Assembly (NCBI GenBank): GCA_016785225.1
Contig: JAFBJZ010000952.1
Location: 1,116,001 to 1,180,000, forward strand
DNA from: Psettodes erumei
Taxonomy: Eukaryota; Chordata; Actinopteri; Pleuronectiformes; Psettodidae
Length of the DNA: 64,000 nt
Reading direction: 5' to 3'
The notes under the pieces were generated by a model, which saw only the letters and a program-made list of their open reading frames with translations, did no database searches and was not told where the DNA came from. Below are positions 11,202 to 21,308 of this stretch, one piece after another; positions within the stretch are counted from its first letter, which is position 1; each line of letters starts with the position of its first letter. A program made the position numbers and the translations under genes.

Positions 11202-14200
11202 TCAGACCTGCTGTTTGCCCAGCTGGGCCCCGTCTCTCCTGCTTCTCGCCGACGATGGGACGAACTTGGGAATGATGATGGGCAGAGCGTCTCTTCCTTT
11301 AGCGGCCTGTCTTCCTGAGCCCTCCGTGGGCCCGAAGCCGTTCTCTACGTGCGCGCCTTCGAGCTCGTCGTCTTCGTCTTCCTCTTCCTCGTCCTCGTCG
11401 TCCTCGTCCTCGTCCGACATGTCGTCTAGATCTGGAACGATCTTGGCCCTCGTCCTCTGCTCCGCTTTCTCCTTAGCTCCGGGAAGCTGTTTGTTACCAT
11501 GGTGACGTGGCTCTCCTTCTCGCTCCTTGCGATCCTTCGCCCGCTCTTCCTCCTCGCTGTCAGAGTCGATGGCGATGGGCTCGGAGAGGTCTAGAGGCAT
11601 TTTCTGTGGTAAGGTGCTGTTGATTGTCTTGGTTTGGTCTCTGCTGGCACTGTTGGGTTTGGGGGCAGGCGGCGCCGCTCTGGAACCTGGCGCGGTCCCG
11701 GTCGGCTTTCCCCTCGGCGGCGGGGCCGCGCCGCCGTTCGCGGCCGCCAGCTCCCTGTGTCTCCGGAGAGCCTGCTCCGACACACCCATGCACGCCCGCG
11801 ACGTCCGCCTCTTGTTGCCCCTGCCCTCGTACGCGCCGCCCTGGCTGAGCGCCAGCTCGTGACTCACCTTGCTGAGCTCGTGCATGCTGAACCCGAGCAG
11901 CACGCTGGCGTTTTGGGTTTCGCACTCCTGCACGCATTTCCTCCTTTTGTTGACAAAGTGGCTGGAGATGTCCGACTTCCACAGCCACAGACTGGCAGCC
12001 AGCTTCTCCACCTCCCGCTGCGTGGGGTACGGCGCTCGGTTGAAATAGTGCGTCAGAAACGCCTTCCGGGACTCGTACGACTCGTTTTCGTGCCCCTTGG
12101 GGTCGAGAGCCAGAACTACGGGCTCGTCGGGATTTTCTACAAACGCAGATGGGCCGTTGCTGTCCCTCGGGTGGGCCCTTTCCCCGGGGGGGCCCGGCCT
12201 CCTTCGTTTTGGTGCGCTAGCGTCTGAGCTATCAAAGCCGGCCCTTTTCAGAGCGCTATTCTGGGCCTGGCTGACACGAGAAGAGTGAGCCGCCCGACTG
12301 TCCTGCCCGTTCTGGGACTTCCCTACGCCTCGACAGTGCACCAGGTGCAGAGTGATGGTGGAGGCAGTCATGTTACTCGTATAAACCCCCAAGCAGTGAA
12401 TGCACTTGTAGGTGAGTTTCTTTTCTACGGGATGGACTGTCTGGATCACCTGGTGCCGCTCTCTCAGGTGGTGGGCCAGCGAGTCTGAGATGGGGCCCTT
12501 CAGGATAGAGAAGCAAAGAGGACACAGCGTCTTGCCCACGTCCCTTTTGTAGGGCACAGACGCCTGCGGGGCGCTCTTGGCCGGCGCTCCGTCAGCGGCC
12601 GCTGATGGTGTTCTGGGCGGGTGCTGAGGCATGAGCCTCTTGCCTGACATGAGGGAGGAGGACAAGGTCGAGGTGTTGTTGTTCTGAGCGTGAAACGCCA
12701 CCGACTCCTCCGGCGCGTCTCTCATGTTGTAGGTAGTGACGATTAACTGAACATTCTTGGGATTGCCCTGCTGCAGGGTGAGGTCAAAGGTCAAGGGAGA
12801 GTCCGTGCGCGGGCCGACGCTCTCGTCGGGGTGCGACAGCCGCATGTGGGCCACCATCTTCTCCACGTCGTTGAATGTGGCGCGGCAGTGCGGGCAGGAC
12901 AGGCCGTGGATCAGCATGTGGTTTAACAGGGTGTCGCTGGGGAGATAGCGGTTGCAGTAGAGACACTTGCTGGTGAAGTTGTGGATCTTCATGATGTAGT
13001 TGGCCACGGCGGGCACCTTCTCCGCTTTGTGCTCCTTCTCAAAATGAGAGCTGTACACGTTCTCGGGGAAGAGTTCGTTGCAGATAGTGCAGATTTTCCA
13101 CTTCTGGGTGTAGGAGGTGCCGAGGACGGAGGAGCCGCTCTTCTTGGCCGTGAGGGACGCCACGGTGGTAGCCGCTGCCTGGACGCGCGAACCCAGGGGG
13201 TTGGACTTGAGCGAGGAAGAGGTGCCGACCACCACCGCACTCCGCAGGCCGCCGCCGGAAATAAGCTGCTTGGCCGCGTGCGACTGCTGGGGCACAGAAA
13301 CCTGAGCGTTCCCCGGCAAGGCGACCCTCACCTGCTGGCTGCCGACCGAGAAGGGCTGCGTGGTCCCGGCCTTCAACCCGATGGCGTCGTGCTTCATCCC
13401 GGTTAGGAGACTGTGAGAGTTGAAGCCCGCCTTTGACGCAATAACGACCCGACCCAGCTGCTGCGAGCCGGGAGACCTGGTGGTGGCCATCACGGCGCCT
13501 TTGGGGCCCATCCCGATGATGGTCTTGTCCCCTTGGGTTTTGGGGGGGATCATGATGATGGGTTTGGGACGGGGGACGATCACGCTGGTGTGCCCGATCA
13601 TGGCGGTCACCTGGTAGCCGATCCTCTCGTGGTCCTCGATGACGTGCTGGACCAGCGCCTCGTAGGTCCTGGGGACGAAGAGACACTTCTTGCAGTGGAT
13701 CTGGTTGCTGTTGGCGCCGTTTGCGCTGTGGCTCTCGGCGTTGCCCGCCGCGCCGCCGTTCGGAGCGCTCGCCTTCTCTCCCGGCTTCACGATGTAGGGC
13801 TGGGCCACTTGCTGGAAGTGTTCCCGGTAGATGTGCTTCCGCACCACGTTGTACAAAGGGTCCCTGTAGGTGCACTTCTTGCAGTAGTACACCGCCTGCT
13901 CCACGCTGTCCCCGGCCCTCTTCAGCACCCCGTCCTTAATCACGACCCCGCCGGCCCCTGCCACCATCCCGCCGGGGCCCTGTCGCACGGCGCTGTTGGG
14001 CATGTGGAACAGCTTGATGTGCGTCTCCAGAGTCTTTTTGTTGCCATTGTAAGTGCAGTAGGGGCAGTTGAGCAGAATGTTGTTCTCGAAGTCCTCGCTG
14101 TGGACGTTGCGGAAGTGGCTCTTGTATGCAGAGAAGTACTTGGATGAGAAGAGGCAGCCGGAGCAGCAGAAGGGCTTTGATCTGTAGTCCTGGAGACACA

Positions 14201-15043
14201 GAGGTGGGGGAAAGCTTTGACATATGTTCTACGTCTGTGGCCTAAACAACAAACAACAACAACAACAGATTCCAGAAAAAGACGGATATTTATGTGCATC
14301 CGCATGTGTCACTGACCTGGACTTTGGTATGCGATGGCTCCCACATGCACACATCTTCCCAGGTAGTGTGCTTTATATACACCTCTGGAGGAGTGAAGTC
14401 TTTGTAGTCCTGAACAACAAGGAAATACAAATACACAACCAGTCAGGAGAATGTTGTGTGAGAGGCGCACGAGACACATGAATCCGGGGTGACTTCCTCC
14501 GCTGTCCTCGCCCGTTGTTTTGTGTTATTGGGGAATATCTCACAGGGTTGAAGCGGGAATCAAACCTCCGCTCTCAGCTTCCCTCTGTCCTCTGGACACA
14601 CATTTACTTTGTGTTAGGAAACTGCGCTTCAGCTCTCCCCTCCTGTCTAAATGGATGGCACATCTTTTTAACCGAACCCTGTCAAAGTTAGAAGCTAAAA
14701 GTTTGTCTCGATAACTTTGTGGTTTCTGCTTTTAACCCTGTGGAGCAACTCTCTCCTCCGCTGAGTGAGACGGAGGAGAACGATGATGATCACATGCCGC
14801 TTATCAGCATCTGCGTGTGTGTGAGTGAGAAGAAGAGGCGCTGCTGAACGCTGGAGACGCTCTGGAGTGGAATCCTGCTCACAGATAACAGAGATAACAG
14901 CACAAACGACCAGGAGCACGTGCGGTCGCGCTCACCTCCAGGTGATCTCGGCAGAACTCCAGGCCGATGTCTCCCAGAACCTTCTTGACATTCTTCCTCG
15001 CTTTCCGCAGACTGCCCAGGTTGTTGACAGGGAGCTGGAACAT
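11202..15043 (-). CDS. adnp: Activity-dependent neuroprotector homeobox protein (ADNP)
   Basis: ADNP is a nuclear zinc-finger/homeodomain protein that works with CHD4 and HP1 in the ChAHP complex. Three coding exons join in frame: 14936..15043 (starts MFQLPVNNLGSLRKARKNVK), 14317..14409 and 11202..14189, giving 1,062 residues against 1,102 in human. C2H2 fingers fill roughly residues 75-680. The finger block around WKICTICNELFPENVYS and the segment TLCPLCFSILKGPISD are near identical to mammalian ADNP. The homeodomain lies at about residues 769-825 (LAASLWLWKSDISSHF). The NAP octapeptide region (361-368) reads NAQVSVPQ instead of the mammalian NAPVSIPQ. The C-terminal quarter differs from human: PLDLS (932-936), an IAIDSDSEEEE segment, and a long Asp/Glu tract near 11350-11430. 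The start is the MFQLP ATG, which follows a splice acceptor, so 5' UTR exons lie upstream. Teleosts carry two copies (adnpa, adnpb); I cannot tell which this is. Confidence 0.95.
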
Positions 15044-15051
15044 GCTGCCCA

Positions 15052-16430
15052 CCTGGACAGGAGAGACGCACAGCAGGCCGTGAGGTCAACAGGTGCGGGG
15101 GAGGATCGAAACTTTTCAGACGCCGGTGGCGTCCGCTGCACGAATCGCACGCCTATCTCCAGTGGACGACCAATCATGGGGACTGAGAGAGAAATCCCCG
15201 TCTTAAAAGAGATCGCGGCGTCGGAGGAACCACCGAGACAACGGAAAACCAAACAGGAAGTCCAGCCCGAATCCCAGATTCATGCATTTCACGGCTGTGA
15301 AAGTGTGTGACAGCGACAGCGTGTTAACCTGGCGGACGGGACTTCACACCTCTGGCGCTGTGACACAACACCAACTCTTTCATCTTGTCGTGACAGTCGT
15401 GAGGAAAAGGAGAGAACGGCTCATGCTGACCGGCTGCCGGCGTATTTAAGCTCAGGCAGCTGAATACTGGCCGACATGGCGCGTCGCTGGATAGCGTCGT
15501 GGCAGGAGCCCAGCCTGCTGCAACTTTTGCTGGATGACCCGGCATTGTTTTGCAATGCCGCCCCCCGCCCCCCCCACCCCCGCCTCACTGCGCTGACAGA
15601 CTGGCTCCATTCAAATGAATGAGAGGGCTGTGTTTTTTCAGGCACGGCTAAAATTGGTCTGAATGGAGCCTTATTTTTGAAAGGCAGGGTTAGAGGACGT
15701 CTTTTTGCGCGGCACACTTTCAGACTTGTCATAAAAGGAAAAGCCAGCAAGTGAACACAGTTACGATGTCCCAGTAAACACGTTCTTATCGAGCGAGACA
15801 CAGCGGCCACGGCCGGCGTGCCACGACGGTCACGACGTGACGGTGGAGCCTCTTGACCTGTTGCGCTACTAGAAACATTACAGAGTTCCGTGTCTGTACG
15901 TAAAAGCAGAAAGTTGGATGGACTAAATTCCTCTAAAATCTACTAACGGAACAGCTGAGACAGGTAGCATTAAAGTTTCTTTGAGTGAGGAAGTTCAGGA
16001 TTAATGAAAACCAGCAGTGTGTTAGTGAACAGGTGAGTGAGCGCAGCTCCTCGGCGACTCGCTGCTCTGAACAGCACGGGGAGCTGCCGCGCTAACGCTA
16101 GCAGACGAGCTTCGCGCTCTACGGTGGTCGCCGGACGCGCCGGCTGATCTGCGGGGTAACGCGGCGTGAAGATGGAGCGCCGAAGGAAAGCGCTGCCTGG
16201 CGGCGAGGTGAGGAAGTCAAAATATTCCAAACAACAGATGTTTTTTTGTTGCTGACCCAGCGGCTCAGCTTCAGAGCCAGTGCTTCTGTCTGACTGTGAC
16301 AGAAAAAATTCTAAATTTCACAAATAATAACAATAATGAAGTTTTGATTTGACCTTGCAAGACCTGACCTGGCTGTTTGGAGTAGAGAGAAATGCTGCAG
16401 GCAGAAAGACAGACCCATTGGACCCCCCCC
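15052..16430. other. adnp 5' intron(s)
   Basis: Sequence upstream of the adnp start-codon exon (acceptor at 15053-15054). A GC-rich patch at 15990-16210 could hold a non-coding exon, but I cannot show it. (CA)n at 16436-16464. Confidence 0.4.
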
Positions 16431-16432
16431 CC

Positions 16433-16465
<33 letters not shown>

Positions 16466-16679
16466 TATGTGTTGTTATCACTAACAATTTGTTTGTCATT
16501 AGCTAAGCAGAAGCCAGGGCTGTTTAGTGGCCGGTCAATCATCTCTATTCAAATCTGAGCTAGATATCGTGGGGGTCAAAGGTCACTGACGTTGAGGCTG
16601 CTCAGTGACAGCAGACGGCCCTGTGAACACCTCAGCTTATGTCCCCTCTGGAAAACACAAAACAGAGAGGGCGGACAGT

Positions 16680-16850
16680 GCGTGTGTGTGCGTCTGCGTG
16701 AGTGTGTGAGTGTGTGTTTGCGGTTGCACCAACTGTTGGTCTAGTGAGGAGCTGGGGGACCCACAGCAGATCCTCCTGTCTGTCTCGAGGCCTGGCCTTC
16801 CTGCCGTCTGTCTCACATGCACAAAAGGCGAGAGTGAGGGAGAGAGAGAG

Positions 16851-16881
<31 letters not shown>

Positions 16882-17753
16882 GCCCCCCCCCCACCCCCAC
16901 CCCCCCCTGCTTCCTCCCATGACTTGTAGATGGCGCTAGAGAGGGGCTCCATTATGTAAGCTTCCCTATGCTCTGCCTGCCCCCTTTTCTCTCCCTGCCT
17001 CGCAATACCATCACAGAATGGCGCCTCCTATTGAGTCAGCAGCAGCCTCTACAATATGTCTGCAGTGGAGGGGGAGGGGGAGGGGGAGGGAGGGAGGGAG
17101 GGTGGGAGGGTGGGAGGAAGGGGAGGGACAGAAGGAGCGAGAGAGATCAGGGAAGGGGGAGGGGGAGTGTGAGAGAGGATGAGGTGGGGCTGGGGGGGTG
17201 AGGGAGCTGGGAGGAAGAGAAGGGAGAGAAAGGAGGGGGAGTGTGCAAGTGAGTGAGCGAGCGAGCGAGGGTGGAAGGAGCAGTACGGGAGGGAGGAGAG
17301 GCGAGGAGAGAGGACAGAAAGGGAGCGACGGAAGTGGAGGGGGCAGGGGAGGGGATGGGGAGGCAGGGAGGTCGGACAGACAGGCTCGGGGGGGGGGAAT
17401 GGAAGAGGGTGAGAGAAAGAGGGGCGATGGATTCCTGTGTGGGGGAGGGCGGAGGGGGGGGGGCTGTGCGGGAGGGAAGGGAGGGAGAGAAGGAAGAGGA
17501 GAGGGAGGAAAGGCGATAGGAGGCTGCTGTGCTGTGCTGTGCCGAGGGCTGCTCTCCCCCTTCCACTGTGGTGTGAGGAGGACAAAACAAGAGGCCTCCA
17601 GACCTCCACTCACTCCACTCACTGCTACACCTCCAGTGCAGCGTGTGGCTGATGTCATCCACGCGCACAGAGGTGGCGCAAAAAGTTTGGGATGCTTAAA
17701 ACGCGCCGAGGCCAGTTGTGTCAACACCTGTCTGCAGACCCTGGCAATGAAGG

Positions 17754-17808
<55 letters not shown>

Positions 17809-17910
17809 ATGGCAGCGACCATGTTCATCACCTGACACTTGTCCTGGACCAAGTGACAGCCCACCCCCCACCACCACCACCCACCCCTCCACTCCACCGG
17901 CTCAAACATG
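16680..17910. repeat. Purine-rich, microsatellite-rich block in the adnp 5' intron
   Basis: (CA)n at 16851-16878, an almost pure G/A plus strand at about 17060-17520, and (TG)n at 17754-17806. Composition mirrors the 7.1-8.45 kb block in inverted sense. Long frames on both strands are low-complexity and not genes. Confidence 0.7.
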
Positions 17911-18576
17911 AGGTATCACCCGGCGTCACCCGGCTGGACCCCGCTCGCACCCTGATCACCTCGGTGGGTCGGGTTATTCAAAGGAGGACTTGAACGCAAC
18001 GCAACAACACAGTCACATGAACCCCATGCCCAGATCTCTGTTTGAGTGTGTGCGTGTGCGTGCGCGCGCGCGATCGTGAATATGTACCGTGTGTCCCCGA
18101 GACGGAACTGTTCCCCGTGCAGCCCGTGAGCCCGGTAGCGCCAGCGCCGGCGCAGCTAGCCTCTGATCAACATCTGGCGGTATCCGGATCGATAGATCTG
18201 GCAGGGAGCTGCTGCCACTGACAAAGAATGGGGACACACCGCGCTAAGTTAGCAAGCTAGGCTAGCCAACTCGCACCAACAACACTGGCCGTCCAAAAAC
18301 TAATGCTGCCATTTTCCCCCGTTTTCCTCTCAACTCGCTCGCCCGCATTTTACCGAGGCTGTTATAAACAAAGCTGCCGGAGAAGTCACTCATGTTGAGG
18401 GACCGCTGAACGCCCCCCACCCCCTCCTGACTTATACAAACACAACGTTAGCTCGATCTCCAACCAAGTTACCTTAGCCGTAGTTCACCGCCACCCATCA
18501 CCGCAGGTAGCCGCGGCTAACAGGGAACTCTCTGGCTTTGAGGGGACATGTCCAACATATTGACAGACAAGTTTAC

Positions 18577-18830
18577 CTGCTTTCACGTCCAGTGTTCCCG
18601 TCCGAGTGAAATGTGTCACCTCAGGATGACTGAGACGATGGACAGGCACTCTCGCTTTGCTCTCCCACCCCCCTCTCTCCCCAGATATCTCGGTAATATC
18701 CTTTCAGGTGACACGCAGCTTCGCGGGGGGAGCCCGGCCGTCGGTGCGCTCTCCAGACCCGACCGTCCCTCGCCGACTGGGGCTATCCTCTTCCCTCTGG
18801 TCGGCACACGGGCACAGAGAGCCTCCGAGC
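18577..18830 (-). other. Candidate adnp 5' UTR exon
   Basis: A strong minus-strand donor (GCAG then GTAAAC) at 18576-18575 ends a CpG-rich stretch lying between the adnp promoter-like sites and its first coding exon. The upstream border is a guess. Confidence 0.35.
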
Positions 18831-19024
18831 CTCATTAGGCAATTCAAACCTCCATTCCCCGGAGCGCTGAGGGCGGACACATGTCCTGTCGTCGGGAACA
18901 ACAGCCGGCGTGCCCGCTCTTTCACACAAATAGCCCCAAGTCTGCCTGCGATCGCCCGGCGGCCGACGGCGTTTTGACCATTCTCCTGTCTGACAGACAA
19001 TACACATCCAGCCTAGAAACTGCC

Positions 19025-19160
19025 CTATCCAAAATGGCGCAAATAAAAGGGGCGGAAGTGACATCTACTTGATTAGCATAAATAATCTCATTGTGAGGTC
19101 CTCGCGAGGCCGGCTCATTAAAACTCTTGATTGGTTTATCAACCAATTTGGCCAATTAAG
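19025..19160 (-). promoter_or_regulatory. Probable adnp core promoter with YY1, ETS and NF-Y type sites
   Basis: Within about 130 bases there is AAAATGGCGC (YY1-like, 19031-19040), GGGGCGGAAGTG (GC box plus ETS core, 19050-19060), CTCGCGAG (19101-19108), and three CCAAT/ATTGG boxes at 19130, 19143 and 19152 spaced 9-13 bases. This is typical of a TATA-less housekeeping promoter. I assign it to adnp because adnp is the nearest gene start. Confidence 0.5.
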
Positions 19161-19439
19161 TAAATGTCTCTTTAAAAAAAACTATTTCGGCCCTCAAATC
19201 CTGCGGCCGGCCTTTGGTTTCTGTGTCCGAGGCTGCGGGGTAAACAACCCGACCTAGCAGTTGCGGGATCTGGCCGACAGCGGGCGTCCTCTTGGAGTGG
19301 GGGGGTGGGGGTGGGGGTGGCGGGTTCGCCGAGTTATACGCATGCGCGGTCTAGCTACATCTGGTGCCCCCCTCCCCTCCTCCCTTGCGGAGGGTCGGAT
19401 GCACACAGTGCCTCAGCACTCAGCTCGGGGAGCGGTGGC

Positions 19440-19500
19440 AGGGTTTGAACCAGCGGTAGGTGGCGCTCTACTCTGCTCCGCTACCAACTGCCCGGCTCCA
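19440..19500 (-). repeat. tRNA-like SINE head or tRNA-derived relic
   Basis: On the minus strand GGGCAGTTGGTAGCG (box A-like) is followed about 25 bases later by GGTTCAAACCC (box B-like). The cloverleaf is not intact, so it is not called as a tRNA gene. A SINE body was not delimited. Confidence 0.35.
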
Positions 19501-20729
19501 CCGAACCGACCGGAACTACTTTCCTGCGGGGTGCTGGGTGAAGGGCAGCTTGTGTGTTAGCCCTCCACCCGCAGTCACGCAGCATTTATAGGGTTAAAGG
19601 GATGGTCAAAGTTCTCCATTAACAGGGGCTGATTATTGCCTTCCAGTCAATGCTCCCATCATCATCCTCATCATCATCATCACCAAAGTGAACCAACCCC
19701 AACCCCACTTCCTGTGACTGACTCTGGGTCTGTCATGTTTAATTTGACAATGTGCAATACGTGACTTGGTGTCAGCCCAAGGCCCCCTCCATCAGGTCAC
19801 GGCCTCCAGGTGAGGACACACCTGAAGGCGTCCACTTCATGCGTTCAAGACGCACGTCCTCTCACAAATAAACAGACACGCGCTCAAACAAAACCCAGTT
19901 AAGTCTGGAGCGTTCAGGGCCCCTGGACGTTCACATGCCCTGGGCCAGTTTCCCCTCCAGCCTCACACAGGACACTTCCATAGGTGGAAGGAGAAAAGTG
20001 GGACGTTAACTGTCTTTTTAACGAGTCAAGACATCATTCATATGGATTCATCCTGGTGTGACACCTGGATGACGTTCCCATTAGCGTATGTGTCATGAGT
20101 GTGACATGCTGGTATCTGCTGCCTCAGCACGGAGCATGCAACACTATGTGCGGATGAAGAGCCACGGCGTGTGGTTCAAAGTCCCAAACAAAGTTAGAAA
20201 GTGGACCGTGAGGAAAATCTATCAGCCCCTCACACTTGTTTCAGGTTCCACCTTGACGACCCGTTTTAGATTTTAACTCACTGTGCAGGAGCACAATGGG
20301 GGAAAAAAGAAAGAAAAAAACAATGCAGAGTCAAGAATACAAACTGTTTAATTTTATACAAACAATCACAGGTGGAGCAGATAAGCATAAACCCTTCTCT
20401 CAACTGTGCTAAGGCAGAGCTCAGTCAGCTGTCTGGATTGGGAAGGATGAGACACCATGTTCACAATTCATTCAAGAGGACGATGGGAATGAGCAGCACT
20501 ATGTTCCCTCAGTATTTTGGACGGTACCGACAGGGAACTATTTTATACTGACTGCTAACGGGAGGTCGATGTCTCCCTCGTCACTTGGTGACATGTCACT
20601 GTCTGACCATAAGCAAACGGAGCTTCCCTCATTCCAGTTCTCTAGAACTACTGCAGAGTGTTGTGAGACAGCGAGAGCGAGGGGAAGGCCGCGTGACCGC
20701 GGGGGCGACCGAGCCGGGCGCATCGCAGA
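19500..20729. other. Intergenic sequence and dpm1 3' UTR
   Basis: No gene recognised between the adnp promoter and the dpm1 stop codon. The part closest to 20730 should be the dpm1 3' UTR; I did not find a convincing polyadenylation signal. Confidence 0.4.
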
Positions 20730-21270
20730 TCACGTGGTGGCAAAGAGCGTGAGCAGTCCTTTCGCGAACGACACGATCTCGTTCCCTCCCAGTTTGGACT
20801 CTCCGTAAACTCGATCCACGAAGGAAATGGGTACCTGTTGTCGGGGACAAGAAGAAGAGAGAAAATATGTATGTGAAAATATATCATGCACGATTTATCA
20901 CTTTCAGTTTAGCAAATCTTACATCCGGTGACATCAGACCAGGTCTGCTGTGGTGTGGATGCAGAAAAAGCTGCGAAATGCGACAAACCGGCCTCACACA
21001 GCTGCTGCGAGCGAGTATAATGGAATAAACCACCAATGGACCCCACACGAAACGTGTCGGACTTGAATAAATGTTTATGTGGGTTAAATAGCTAAAAGTA
21101 GCCGGACTTTCTAATGAACAAAACCGCAAGTCACTGTGTAGGATCTCACATTTAAACAGCTTGTTAAAATAAAAATGAAACAGAATCCAGATACTTTGTA
21201 ATCTATGTAAACAGATTTACAGTTTACACAGTGAATCCTCCGGTGCTGAAAACAGCTGACAGGTAGTAGC

Positions 21271-21308
<38 letters not shown>

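Noticed and set aside
13533..14147. 204-codon plus-strand open frame opposite adnp
   Set aside because: Antisense shadow of the GC-rich adnp terminal exon; the minus strand is the conserved zinc-finger sequence.
14540..14610. tRNA-like box B (GGTTTGATTCCC) on the minus strand
   Set aside because: No matching box A or cloverleaf found; not enough for a tRNA or a defined SINE.
17011..17911. Long open frames on both strands over the purine-rich block (up to 293 codons)
   Set aside because: Absence of stops follows from the G/A-only composition; products are low-complexity.
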